DNA of 64,000 nt from Calliopsis andreniformis. Its lineage: Eukaryota; Arthropoda; Insecta; Hymenoptera; Andrenidae. The DNA is taken from contig NW_027480423.1 of assembly GCF_051401765.1 (NCBI RefSeq), positions 4,464,001 to 4,528,000 of the forward strand, read 5' to 3'. Each line of letters opens with the position of its first letter. The first letter of the stretch is position 1. The notes under the pieces were generated by a model that was not told the DNA's origin, did not search any database, and saw nothing but the letters and a program-made list of their open reading frames with translations. A program made the position numbers and the translations under genes. Below, one piece after another: positions 1 through 12,565 of the stretch.

Positions 1-2126
1 TAAGGCCGTAGCTATACGATATGGTGGAGCAACGCCCTAGAGTGAAGCCTAGGTTGTCCGGAACGTAGAAATGACCATTACTTTCACACTGTTTGCTATT
101 ATTCATTTTATGCGGTGGAAAAGGTGTTGTATTTATATTGTATTTTATGCTTCTGGCGTTGACTTCTAAGGCCGTAGCTATTAGATGTGGTGGAGTAACG
201 CCCTAGAGTGACACCTAGGTGGCCTGGAACGTAGAAATGTCCATTACTTTCACAATGTTTCCAATTATTCATTTTATACGATGGAAAAACTGTTGTACTT
301 ATATTGTATTTTATTCTTATGGCGCTGAATTCTAAGTCCCTAGCTATGCGATTTGGTGGAGCAACGCCCTAGTGTGAAACCTTGGTTGCCCGGAACGTAG
401 AAATTACCATAACTTTCACACTGATAGCAATTATTCGTTTTATACGATGGACCAACTGTTCTATTTATTTTGTATTTCATGCTTCGGGCGTTGACTTCTA
501 AGGCCATAACTATCCAATCTGTTGGAACAACGCCCTACGGTGAAGCCTAGGTTGCCCGGAAAGTAGAAATGACCATAACCTTCATACTGGTTGCAATTAT
601 TCGTTTTATACGATGGAAAAACTGTTGTATTTATATTGTATTTTATGCTTCTGGCGCTAACTTCTAGGGCACTAACTATTCGATCTGGTGGAGCAGCGCC
701 CTTGGTTGAAGCCTTGGTTGCCCGGAACGTAGAAATGACCATAACTTTCACATTGGTAGCAATTATTCGTTTTATACGATGGAAAAACTGTTCTATTTAT
801 TTTGTATTTCATGCTTCGCGCGTTGACTTCTAGGGCACTATCTATTCGTTCTTGTGGAGCAGCGCTCTAGGGTGAAGCCTAGGTTTCCCGGAACGTAGAA
901 ATGACCATTACTTTTACACTGGTTTCAATTATTCGTTTTATACGATGGAAAAACTGTTGTATTAATATTGCATTTTATGCTTCTGGCGTTGACTTCTTAG
1001 GCCCTAACTACTCGATCTGGTGGAGTAATGCCTCACAGTTAAGACTAGGATGCCCGAATCGCCGAAATGATCATCACTTTCACACTGGTTGCAATTATTC
1101 GTGCTATACGATGGAAAAACTGTTGCATTCTTGTTGTATTTTCTGCTTCTGGCTTCGACTTCTAAGGTCCTAGGTATTCGATCTGGTGGGGCAACGTCCA
1201 AGAGTGAAGCCTATGTTGCGCGGAACGTAGAAATGACCATAACCTTCACACTGGTTGCAATTACTCTTTTTATACAATGGAAAAACTGTTGTATCTATAT
1301 TGTATTTTATGCTTCTGGCGTTGACTTCTAAGGCCGTAGCTATTCGATGTGGTGGAGCAACGCCCTAGATTGAAGCCTAGGTTGACCGGAACGTAGAAAT
1401 GACCATATCATTCAAACTGGTTGCAGTTATTCCTGTTATACGATGCAACAGCTGTTGTATTCATATCGTATTTTATGTCTCTGGCGTTGACTTCATAGGC
1501 CCTAACTATTCTATTTGGTGGAGCAATGCCATACAGTGAAACGTAGGTTGCCCAGAACGTAGAAATGACCATTACTTTCACACTGGTTGCAATTATTCCT
1601 CTTATACGATGGTAAAACTGTTGTATTTTTATTGTATTTTATGCTTCCGGCGTTGAATTCTAAGTCCACAGCTATTCGATCTGGTGGAGCAACGCCGTAG
1701 AGTGAAGCCTAGGTTGCCCGGAACGTAGAAATGACCATAACTTTCCCACTGGTTGCAATTACTCTTTTTATACAATGGAAAAACTGTTGTATCTATATTG
1801 TATTTTATGCTTCTGGCGTTGACTTCTAAGGCCGTAGCTATTCCATGTGGTGGAGAAACACCCTACAGTCAAGCCCAGGTTGCCCGGAACGTAGAAATGA
1901 ACATAACTTTCACACTGGCAGCAATTATTCGTTTTATACAATGGAAAAACTGTTCTATTTATTTTGTATTTTATGCTTCGGGATTTGACTTCTATGGCCC
2001 TACCTATTCGATCTGGTGGAGCAACACCCTACAGTCAAGCCTAGGTTGCCCGGAACGTAGAAATGAAAATATCATTCACACCGGTTGCAATTATTCATGC
2101 TATACGATGGAAAAACTGTTGCATTT

Positions 2127-5100
2127 TTATTGTATTTTATGCTTCTGGCGTTGACTTCTAAGTCCGTAGCTATTAGATGTGGTGGAGTAACGCCCTAGAG
2201 TCAAGCCTAGGTTGCCTGGAACGTAGAAATGACCATTACTTTCACAATGTTTCCAATTATCCATTTTATACGATGGAAAAACTGTTGTAATTATATTGTA
2301 TTTTATTCTTATGGCGTTGAATTCTAAGTCCCTAGCTATGCGATCTGGTGGAGCAAAGCCATACAGAGAAGCCAAGGTTGCCCGGAACGTAGAAATTACC
2401 ATAACTTTCATACAGGTTGCAATTATTCGTTTTATATGATGGAATAACTGTTGTATTTATATTGTATTTTATGCTGCTGGCCTTCACTTCTTAGGCCCTA
2501 ACTATTCGATCTGGTCGAACAACGATTTGGGGTGAAGCCTAGGTTGCCCGGAACGTAGAAATGACCATAACTTTCACACTGGTTGCAATTATTCGTTTTA
2601 TACGATGGAAAAGCTGTTGTATTTATATCGTATTTTATGCTTCTGGCGTTGACTTCTTAGGCCGTAGCTATTCGATCTGGTGGAGCAACGCCCTAGGGTG
2701 AAGCCTAGGTTGCTCGGAAAGTAGAAATGACCATAAGTTCCATACTGGTTGCAATTATTCATTTTATACGATGGAAAAACTGTTGTACTTATATTGTATT
2801 TTATGCTTCTGGCGTTGATTCCTAAGGCCCTAACTATTCGATCTGGTGGAGCAACGCCCTAGAGTGACGCCTAGGTTGCCCGGAACGTAGAAATGACAAG
2901 CACTTTCAAACTGGTTGCAATTAATCCTCATATACGATGGAAAAACTGTTGTATTTTTATTGTATTTTATGCTTCTGGCGTTGAATTCTAAGTCCATAGC
3001 CATTCGATCTGGTGTAGTAACGCTCTAGAGTGAAGCCTAGGTTGCCCGGAGGCGTAGAAATGACCAGAACTTTCACACCGGTTATTATTATTCGTTTTAT
3101 ACGATGGAAAAACTGTTATATTTATATGGTATTTTATGCTTCTGGCGTTCACTTCTTAGGCCCTAACTTCTCGATCTGGTGGAACAACGCCATCGAGTGA
3201 AGCCTAGGTTGCCCGGATCGTAGAAATGACCATCACTTTCGCACTGGTTGCAATTATTCCTGTTATGCGACGGAAAAGCTCTTGTATATTTAGTGTATTT
3301 TATGCTTCGGGCGTTGACTTCTACGGCCCTACCTATTCGATCTGGTGGAGCAACACCGTACAGTCAAGCCTAGGTTGCCCAGAACGTAGAAATGAACATA
3401 ACTTTCACACTGGTAGCAATTATTCGTTTTATACAATGGAAAAACTGTTCTATTTATTTTGTATTTTATGCTTCGGGCGTTGACTTCTAGGGCCCTACCT
3501 ATCCGATCTGGTGGAGTAACACCCTACAGTCAAGCCTAGGTTGCCCGGAACGTAGAAATGACCATAGCTTTCCCACTGGTTGCAATTACTCTTTTTATAC
3601 AATGGAAAAACTGTTGTATCTATATTGTATTTTATGCTTCTGGCGTTGACTCCTAAGGCCGTAGCTATTCGATGTGGTGGAGAAACACCCTACAGTCAAG
3701 CCCAGGTTGCCCGGAACGTAGAAATGAACATAACTTTCCCACTGGTAGCAATTATTCTTTTTATACAATGGAAAAACTGTTCTATTTATTTTGTATTTTA
3801 TGCTACGGGATTTGACTTCTATGGCCCTACCTATTCGATCTGGTTGAGCAACACCCTACAGTCAAGCCTAGGTTGCCCGGAACGTAGAAATGAAAATATC
3901 ATTCACACCGATTGCAATTATTCATGCTATACGGTGGAAAAACTGTTGCATATTTATTGTATTTTATGCTTCTGGCGTTGACTTCTAAGGCCGTGGCTAT
4001 ACGATGTGGTGGAGCAACGCCCTAGAGTGAATCCTAGTTTGTCCGGAACGTAGAAATGACCATTACTTTCACACGGTTTGCTATTATTCATTTTATACGA
4101 TGGAAAAGGTGTTGTATTTATATTGTATTTTATGCTTCTGGCGTTGACTTCAAAGTCCGTAGCTATTAGATGTGGTGGAGTAACGCCCTAGAGTGACACC
4201 TAGGTTGCCTGGAACGTAGAAATGTCCATTACTTTCACAATGTTACCAATTATTCATTTTATACGATGGAAAAACTGTTGTACTTATATTGTATTTTATT
4301 CTTATGGCGTTGAATTCTAAGTCCCTAGCTATGCGATTTGGTGGAGCAACGTCCTAGAGTGAAGCCTAGGATGCCCGGAACGTAGAAATGACCAGAACTT
4401 TCACACTGGTTGCTATTATTCGTTTTATACAATGGAAAAACTGTTATATTTATATTGTATTTTATGCTTCTGGCGTTGACTTCTTCGGCCCTAACTTTTT
4501 GATCAGGTGGAACAACGCCCTAGAGTGAAGCCTAGATCGCCCGGAACGTAGAAATGACCATCACTTTCACACTGGTAGCAATTATTCGTTTAATACAATG
4601 GAAATACTGTTCTATCTATTTTGTATTTTATGCTTCGGGCGTTGACTTCTAAGGCCCTAACTATTCGATCTGGTGGACCAACGCCCTAGAGTGAAGCCTA
4701 GGTTGCCCGGAACGTAGAAATGACCATAACATTCACACCCGTTGCAATTATTCATGCTATACGATGGAAAAACTGTTACATTTTTATTGTATTTTATGCT
4801 TCTAGCGTTGACTTCTAAGGCGGTAGCTATTAGATGTGGTGGAGCAACGCCCTAGAGTGAAGCCTAGGTTGCCTGCAACGTAGAAATGACCATTACTTTC
4901 ACAATGTTTCCAATTATCCATTTTATACGATGGAAAAACTGTTGTAATTATATTGTATTTTATTCTTATGGCGTTGAATTCTAAGTCCCTAGCTATGCGA
5001 TCTGGTGGAGCAAAGCCATACAGTGAAGCCAAGGTTGCCCGGAACGTAGAAATTACCATAACTTTCATACTGGTTGCAATTATTCGTTTTATATGATGGA

Positions 5101-6938
5101 ATAACTGTTGTATTTATATTGTATTTTATGCTGCTGGCGTTCACTTCTTAGGCCCTAACTATTCGATCTGGTCGAACAACGATTTGGGGTGAAGCCTAGG
5201 TTGCCCGGAACGTAGAAATGACCATAACTTTCACACTGGTTGCAATTATTCGTTTTATACGATGGAAAAGCTGTTGTATTTATATCGTATTTTATGCTTC
5301 TGGCGTTGACTTCTTAGGCCGTAGCTATTCGATCTGGTGGAGCAACGCCCTAGGGTGAAGCCTAGGTTGCTCGGAAAGTAGAAATGACCATAAGTTCCAT
5401 ACTGGTTGCAATTATTCATTTTATACGATGGAAAAACTGTTGTATTTTTATTGCGTTTTATGCTTCGGGCATTGACTTCTAAGGTCCTAACTATTCAATC
5501 GGTTGGAGCAACGCCCTAGGTTGAAGCCTTGGTTGCGCGGAAAGTAGAAATGACAATAACTTTCACACTGGGTGCAATTACTCGTTTAATACGATGGAAA
5601 AGCTGTTGCATCTTTATTGTATTTTATGCTTCTGTCGTTGACGTCTAAGGCCGTAGCTACTAGATGTGGTGGAGCAACGCACTAGAGTGACGCCTAGGTT
5701 GCCCGGAACGTGGAATGACCATTACTTTCGCAATGTTTGCAATTATTCATTTTATACGATGGAAAAACTGTTGTACTTATATTGTATTTTATGCTTCTGG
5801 CGTTGATTCCTAAGGCCCTAACTATTCGATCTGGTGGAGCAACGCCCTAGAGTGACGCCTAGGTTGCCCGGAACGTAGAAATGACAAGCACTTTCAAACT
5901 GGTTGCAATTACTCCTCATATACGATGGAAAAACTGTTGTATTTTTATTGTATTTTATGCTTCTGGCGTTGAATTCTAAGTCCATAGCCATTCGATCTGG
6001 TGTAGCAACGCTCTAGAGTGAAGCCTAGGTTGCCCGGAGGCGTAGAAATGACCAGAACTTTCACACCGGTTAGTATTATTCGTTTTATACGATGGAAAAA
6101 CTGTTATATTTATATGGTATTTTATGCTTCTGGCGTTGACTTCTTAGGCCCTAACTTCTCGATCTGGTGGAACAACGCCATCGAGTAAAGCCTAGGTTGC
6201 CCGGATCGTAGAAATGACCATCACTTTCGCACTGGTTGCAATTATTCCTGTTATACGACGGAAAAGCTCTTGTATATTTAGTGTATTTTATGCTTCGGGC
6301 GCTGACTTCTACGGCCCTACCTATTCGATCTGGTGGAGCAACACCGTACAGTCAAGCCTAGGTTGCCCAGAACGTAGAAATGAACATAACTTTCACACTG
6401 GTAGCAATTATTCGTTTTATACAATGGAAAAACTGTTCTATTTATTTTGTATTTTATGCTTCGGGCGTTGACTTCTAGGGCCCTACCTATTCGATCTGGT
6501 GGAGTATCACCCTACAGTCAAGCCTAGGTTGCCCGGAACGTAGAAATGACCATAGCTTTCCCACTGGTTGCAATTACTCTTTTTATACAATGGAAAAACT
6601 GTTGTATCTATATTGTATTTTATGCTTCTGGCGTTGACCCCTAAGGCCGTAGCTATTCGATGTGGTGGAGAAACACCCTACAGTCAAGCCCAGGTTGCCC
6701 GGAACGTAGAAATGAACATAACTTTCACACTGGTAGCAATTATTCGTTTTATACAATGGAAAAACTGTTCTATTTATTTTGTATTTTATGCTTCGGGATT
6801 TGACTTCTATGGCCCTACCTATTCGATCTGGTTGAGCAACACCCTACAGTCAAGCCTAGGTTGCCCGGAACGTAGAAATGAAAATATCATTCACACCGGT
6901 TGCAATTATTCATGCTATACGGTGGAAAAACTGTTGCA
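2127..6938 (+). repeat. Nested 16/18-monomer higher-order repeat in superunit 1
   Basis: Bases 2127-2757 match 4784-5414 at an offset of 2,657 bp, and 2770-3950 match about 5758-6938 at an offset of 2,988 bp (18 x 166). The second copy therefore holds two extra monomers, about 5421-5752. These monomers include the recurrent one-base-insertion variant CCCGGAGGCGTAGAAATG at about 3051 and 6039. The same module is the ancestor of the 16-monomer units that fill 12.9-24.5 kb. After about 6961 the sequence leaves this module. Confidence 0.8.
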
Positions 6939-6960
6939 TTTTTATTGTATTTTATGCTTC

Positions 6961-8467
6961 TGGCGTTGAATTCTAAGTCCATAGCTATTCGATCTGGTGG
7001 AGCATCGCCCTAGAGTGAAGCCTAGGTTGCCCGGAACGTAGAAATGACCATTACTTTCACACTGTTTGCAATTAATCATTTTATACGATGGAAAAGCTGT
7101 TGTATTTATATTGTATTTTATGCTTCTGACGTTGACTTCTAAGGCCGTAGCTATTAGATGTGGTGGAGTAACGCCCTAGAGTGACGCCTAGGTTGCCTGG
7201 AACGTGGAAATGACCATTACTTTCGCAATGTTTCCAATTATTCATTTTATACGATGGAAAAACTGTTGTACTTATATTGTGTTTTATTCTTATGGCGTTG
7301 AATTCTAAGTCCCTAGCTATGCGATCTGGTGGAGCAACGCCCTAGAGTGAGACCTAGGTTGCCCGGAACGTTGAAATTACCATAAATTTCACACAGATAG
7401 CAATTATTCGTTTTATACGATGGAAAAACTGTTCTATTTATGTCGTATTTCATGCTTCGGTCGCTGACTTCTAAGGCCCTAACTATTCAATCTGTTGGAA
7501 CAACGCCCTAGGGTGAAGCCTAGGTTGCCCGGAAAGTAGAAATGACCATAACTTTCATACTGGTTGCAATTATTCGTTTTATACGATGGAAAAACTGTTG
7601 TATTTATATTGTATTTTATGCTTCTGGCGCTGACTTCTAGGGTACTAACAGTTCGATCTGGTGGAGCAGCGCCCTAGGGTGAAGCCTAGGTTGGCCGGAA
7701 CGTAGAGATGACCATAACTTTCAGACCGGTAGCAATTATTCGTTTTATACGATGGAAAAACTGTTGTATTAATATTGCTATTTATGCTTCTGGCGTTGAC
7801 TTCTTAGGTCCTAACTACTCGATGTGGTGGAGTAATGCCTCACAGTTAAGTCTAGGATGCCCCAAACGCCGAAATGGTCATTACTTTCACACTGGTTGCA
7901 ATTATTCATGCTATACGACGGAAAAACTGTTGCATTCCTGTTGTATTTTCTGTTTCTGGCTTCGACTTCTAAGGTCCTAGCTATTCGATCTGGTGGGGCA
8001 ACGTCCAAGAGTGAAGCCTGTGTTGCCCGGAACGTAGAAATGACCATAACTTTCACACTGGCTGCAATTACTCTTTTTATACAATGGAAAAACTGTTGTA
8101 TACATATTGTATTTTATGCTTCTGGCGTTGACTTCTAAGGCCGTAGCTATTCAATGTGGTGGAGCAACACGCTACAGTCAAGCCCAGGTTGCCCAGAACG
8201 TAGAAATGAACATAACTTTCACACTGGTAGCAATTATTCGTTTTACAAAATGGAAAAACTGTTCTATTTATTTTGTATTGTATGCTTCGGGATTTGACTT
8301 CTATGGCCCTACCGATTCGATCTGGTGGAGCAACACCCTACAGTCAAGCCTAGGTTGCCCGGAACGTAGAAATCAAAATATCATTCTCACCGGTTGCAAT
8401 TATTCATGCTATACGATGGAAAAACTGTTGCATTTTTATTGTATTTTATGCTTCTGGCGTTGACTTC
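6961..8467 (+). repeat. Older diverged copy of the superunit's first part
   Basis: This stretch resembles the first 1.8 kb of the superunit but less closely than the 8468 copy does. Around 7500 it aligns with about 526 (offset 6,973 bp), and from 7708 it aligns with 901 (offset 6,807 bp), so it lacks one monomer relative to the start of the window. From about 8107 it resembles the 1.8-2.15 kb segment. The greater number of substitutions compared with the 8468 copy suggests an earlier duplication event. No other element is visible in it. Confidence 0.65.
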
Positions 8468-8840
8468 TAAGGCCGTAGCTATACGATATGGTGGAGCAAC
8501 GCCCTAGAGTGAAGCCTAGGTTGTCCGGAACGTAGAAATGACCATTACTTTCACACTGTTTGCTATTACTCATTTTATGCGGTGGAAAAGGTGTTGTATT
8601 TATATTGTATTTTATGCTTCTGGCGTTGACTTCTAAGGCCGTAGCTATTAGATGTGGTGGAGTAACGCCCTAGAGTGACACCTAGGTGGCCTGGAACGTA
8701 GAAATGTCCATTACTTTCACAATGTTTCCAATTATTCATTTTATACGATGGAAAAACTGTTGTACTTATATTGTATTTTATTCTTATGGCGCTGAATTCT
8801 AAGTCCCTAGCTATGCGATTTGGTGGAGCAACGCCCTAGT

Positions 8841-10168
8841 GTGAAACCTTGGTTGCCCGGAACGTAGAAATTGCCATAACTTTCACACTGATAGCAATTA
8901 TTCGTTTTATACGATGGACCAACTGTTCTATTTATTTTGTATTTCATGCTTCGGGCGTTGACTTCTAAGGCCATAACTATCCAATCTGTTGGAACAACGC
9001 CCTACGGTGAAGCCTAGGTTGCCCGGAAAGTAGAAATGACCATAACCTTCATACTGGTTGCAATTATTCGTTTTATACGATGGAAAAACTGTTGTATTTA
9101 TATTGTATTTTATGCTTCTGGCGCTAACTTCTAGGGCACTAACTATTCGATCTGGTGGAGCAGCGCCCTTGGTTGAAGCCTTGGTTGCCCGGAACGTAGA
9201 AATGACCATAACTTTCACATTGGTAGCAATTATTCGTTTTATACGATGGAAAAACTGTTCTATTTATTTTGTATTTCATGCTTCGGGCGTTGACTTCTAG
9301 GGCACTATCTATTCGTTCTTGTGGAGCAGCGCTCTAGGGTGAAGCCTAGATTTCCCGGAACGTAGAAATGACCATTACTTTTACACTGGTTTCAATTATT
9401 CGTTTTATACGATGGAAAAACTGTTGTATTAATATTGCATTTTATGCTTCTGGCGTTGACTTCTTAGGCCCTAACTACTCGATCTGGTGGAGTAATGCCT
9501 CACAGTTAAGACTAGGATGCCCGAATCGCCGAAATGATCATCACTTTCACACTGGTTGCAATTATTCGTGCTATACGATGGAAAAACTGTTGCATTCTTG
9601 TTGTATTTTCTGCTTCTGGCTTCGACTTCTAAGGTCCTAGGTATTCGATCTGGTGGGGCAACGTCCAAGAGTGAAGCCTATGTTGCGCGGAACGTAGAAA
9701 TGACCATAACCTTCACACTGGTTGCAATTACTCTTTTTATACAATGGAAAAACTGTTGTATCTATATTGTATTTTATGCTTCTGGCGTTGACTTCTAAGG
9801 CCGTAGCTATTCGATGTGGTGGAGCAACGCCCTAGATTGAAGCCTAGGTTGACCGGAACGTAGAAATGACCATATCATTCAAACTGGTTGCAGTTATTCC
9901 TGTTATACGATGCAACAGCTGTTGTATTCATATCGTATTTTATGTCTCTGGCGTTGACTTCATAGGCCCTAACTATTCTATCTGGTGGAGCAATGCCATA
10001 CAGTGAAACGTAGGTTGCCCAGAACGTAGAAATGACCATTACTTTCACACTGGTTGCAATTATTCCTCTTATACGATGGTAAAACTGTTGTATTTTTATT
10101 GTATTTTATGCTTCCGGCGTTGAATTCTAAGTCCACAGCTATTCGATCTGGTGGAGCAACGCCGTAGA
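8841..10168 (+). repeat. 8-monomer tandem duplication, copy 1 (1,328 bp)
   Basis: This block of exactly 8 x 166 bp is followed by a copy of itself at 10169-11496. The two look identical in the stretches I compared, including unusual variants such as GGCGCTAACTTCTAGGGC and AATTGCCATAAC. The corresponding part of superunit 1 (about 374-1701) is present only once, so the duplication arose in copy 2 after the superunit duplicated. Confidence 0.88.
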
Positions 10169-11496
10169 GTGAAACCTTGGTTGCCCGGAACGTAGAAATT
10201 GCCATAACTTTCACACTGATAGCAATTATTCGTTTTATACGATGGACCAACTGTTCTATTTATTTTGTATTTCATGCTTCGGGCGTTGACTTCTAAGGCC
10301 ATAACTATCCAATCTGTTGGAACAACGCCCTACGGTGAAGCCTAGGTTGCCCGGAAAGTAGAAATGACCATAACCTTCATACTGGTTGCAATTATTCGTT
10401 TTATACGATGGAAAAACTGTTGTATTTATATTGTATTTTATGCTTCTGGCGCTAACTTCTAGGGCACTAACTATTCGATCTGGTGGAGCAGCGCCCTTGG
10501 TTGAAGCCTTGGTTGCCCGGAACGTAGAAATGACCATAACTTTCACATTGGTAGCAATTATTCGTTTTATACGATGGAAAAACTGTTCTATTTATTTTGT
10601 ATTTCATGCTTCGGGCGTTGACTTCTAGGGCACTATCTATTCGTTCTTGTGGAGCAGCGCTCTAGGGTGAAGCCTAGATTTCCCGGAACGTAGAAATGAC
10701 CATTACTTTTACACTGGTTTCAATTATTCGTTTTATACGATGGAAAAACTGTTGTATTAATATTGCATTTTATGCTTCTGGCGTTGACTTCTTAGGCCCT
10801 AACTACTCGATCTGGTGGAGTAATGCCTCACAGTTAAGACTAGGATGCCCGAATCGCCGAAATGATCATCACTTTCACACTGGTTGCAATTATTCGTGCT
10901 ATACGATGGAAAAACTGTTGCATTCTTGTTGTATTTTCTGCTTCTGGCTTCGACTTCTAAGGTCCTAGGTATTCGATCTGGTGGGGCAACGTCCAAGAGT
11001 GAAGCCTATGTTGCGCGGAACGTAGAAATGACCATAACCTTCACACTGGTTGCAATTACTCTTTTTATACAATGGAAAAACTGTTGTATCTATATTGTAT
11101 TTTATGCTTCTGGCGTTGACTTCTAAGGCCGTAGCTATTCGATGTGGTGGAGCAACGCCCTAGATTGAAGCCTAGGTTGACCGGAACGTAGAAATGACCA
11201 TATCATTCAAACTGGTTGCAGTTATTCCTGTTATACGATGCAACAGCTGTTGTATTCATATCGTATTTTATGTCTCTGGCGTTGACTTCATAGGCCCTAA
11301 CTATTCTATCTGGTGGAGCAATGCCATACAGTGAAACGTAGGTTGCCCAGAACGTAGAAATGACCATTACTTTCACACTGGTTGCAATTATTCCTCTTAT
11401 ACGATGGTAAAACTGTTGTATTTTTATTGTATTTTATGCTTCCGGCGTTGAATTCTAAGTCCACAGCTATTCGATCTGGTGGAGCAACGCCGTAGA
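10169..11496 (+). repeat. 8-monomer tandem duplication, copy 2 (1,328 bp)
   Basis: This is the second copy of the 8841-10168 block. The junction can be placed within 10169-10173: to its left the sequence follows superunit 1 at about 1701, and from 10174 it follows 8846. The five shared bases GTGAA at the join make the exact breakpoint ambiguous. After 11496 the array resumes where superunit 1 continues past about 1702. Confidence 0.88.
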
Positions 11497-12540
11497 GTGA
11501 AGCCTAGGTTGCCCGGAACGTAGAAATGACCATAACTTTCCCACTGGTTGCAATTACTCTTTTTATACAATGGAAAAACTGTTGTATCTATATTGTATTT
11601 TATGCTTCTGGCGTTGACTTCTAAGGCCGTAGCTATTCCATGTGGTGGAGAAACACCCTAGAGTCAAGCCCAGGTTGCCCGGAACGTAGAAATGAACATA
11701 ACTTTCACACTGGCAGCAATTATTCGTTTTATACAATGGAAAAACTGTTCTATTTATTTTGTATTTTATGCTTCGGGATTTGACTTCTATGGCCCTACCT
11801 ATTCGATCTGGTGGAGCAACACCCTACAGTCAAGCCTAGGTTGCCCGGAACGTAGAAATGAAAATATCATTCACACCGGTTGCAATTATTCATGCTATAC
11901 GATGGAAAAACTGTTGCATTTTTATTGTATTTTATGCTTCTGGCGTTGACTTCTAAGTCCGTAGCTATTAGATGTGGTGGAGTAACGCCCTAGAGTCAAG
12001 CCTAGGTTGCCTGGAACGTAGAAATGACCATTACTTTCACAATGTTTCCAATTATCCATTTTATACGATGGAAAAACTGTTGTAATTATATTGTATTTTA
12101 TTCTTATGGCGTTGAATTCTAAGTCCCTAGCTATGCGATCTGGTGGAGCAAAGCCATACAGAGAAGCCAAGGTTGCCCGGAACGTAGAAATTACCATAAC
12201 TTTCATACAGGTTGCAATTATTCGTTTTATATGATGGAATAACTGTTGTATTTATATTGTATTTTATGCTGCTGGCCTTCACTTCTTAGGCCCTAACTAT
12301 TCGATCTGGTCGAACAACGATTTGGGGTGAAGCCTAGGTTGCCCGGAACGTAGAAATGACCATAACTTTCACACTGGTTGCAATTATTCGTTTTATACGA
12401 TGGAAAAGCTGTTGTATTTATATCGTATTTTATGCTTCTGGCGTTGACTTCTTAGGCCGTAGCTATTCGATCTGGTGGAGCAACGCCCTAGGGTGAGGCC
12501 TAGGTTGCTCGGAAAGTAGAAATGACCATAAGTTCCATAC

Positions 12541-12565
12541 TGGTTGCAATTATTCGTTTTATACA
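12541..12565. other. Junction of a 5-monomer (831-bp) deletion
   Basis: Left of this point copy 2 follows superunit 1 at offset 9,795; right of it the offset is 8,964. The difference, 831 bp, is five monomers plus one base, and the missing part of superunit 1 (about 2.75-3.58 kb) contains the one-base-insertion monomer at 3051. The join falls within the common segment TGGTTGCAATTATT of two monomers, so an in-register exchange explains it. The bases ATTCG at the join match neither parent exactly. Confidence 0.75.

Larger units (their letters stand above)
1..8467 (+). repeat. 51-monomer superunit, copy 1 (8,467 bp)
   Basis: The sequence from base 1 recurs from base 8468 with an offset of 8,467 bp, which is 51 monomers plus one base. 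The extra base is accounted for by indel monomers inside the unit: one-base insertions at about 3051 and 6039 and a one-base deletion at about 5706. Over the first 1.7 kb the two copies differ at only about five positions that I found (for example near 108, 403, 818, 888 and 1514). The unit start is arbitrary because it is set by the window edge; the repeat probably extends to the left. It contains its own nested repeats: 16- and 18-monomer internal copies and an older copy of its beginning at its end. Confidence 0.85.

Noticed and set aside
1009..1015. CCCTAA as in GGCCCTAACTATTC, resembling a plant or vertebrate telomere unit
   Set aside because: It occurs once per monomer at most, never as tandem CCCTAA or CCCTAAA runs, so it is part of the satellite and not interstitial telomere sequence.
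1753..2154. Open frame of 133 codons on the plus strand, recurring at 3580, 6568 and 12544, and many 60-96 codon frames on both strands
   Set aside because: All lie wholly inside satellite monomers, recur wherever the same monomers recur, and break when a monomer variant gains a stop. Because 166 is not a multiple of three, the frame changes each monomer. There is no separate codon pattern or gene context.
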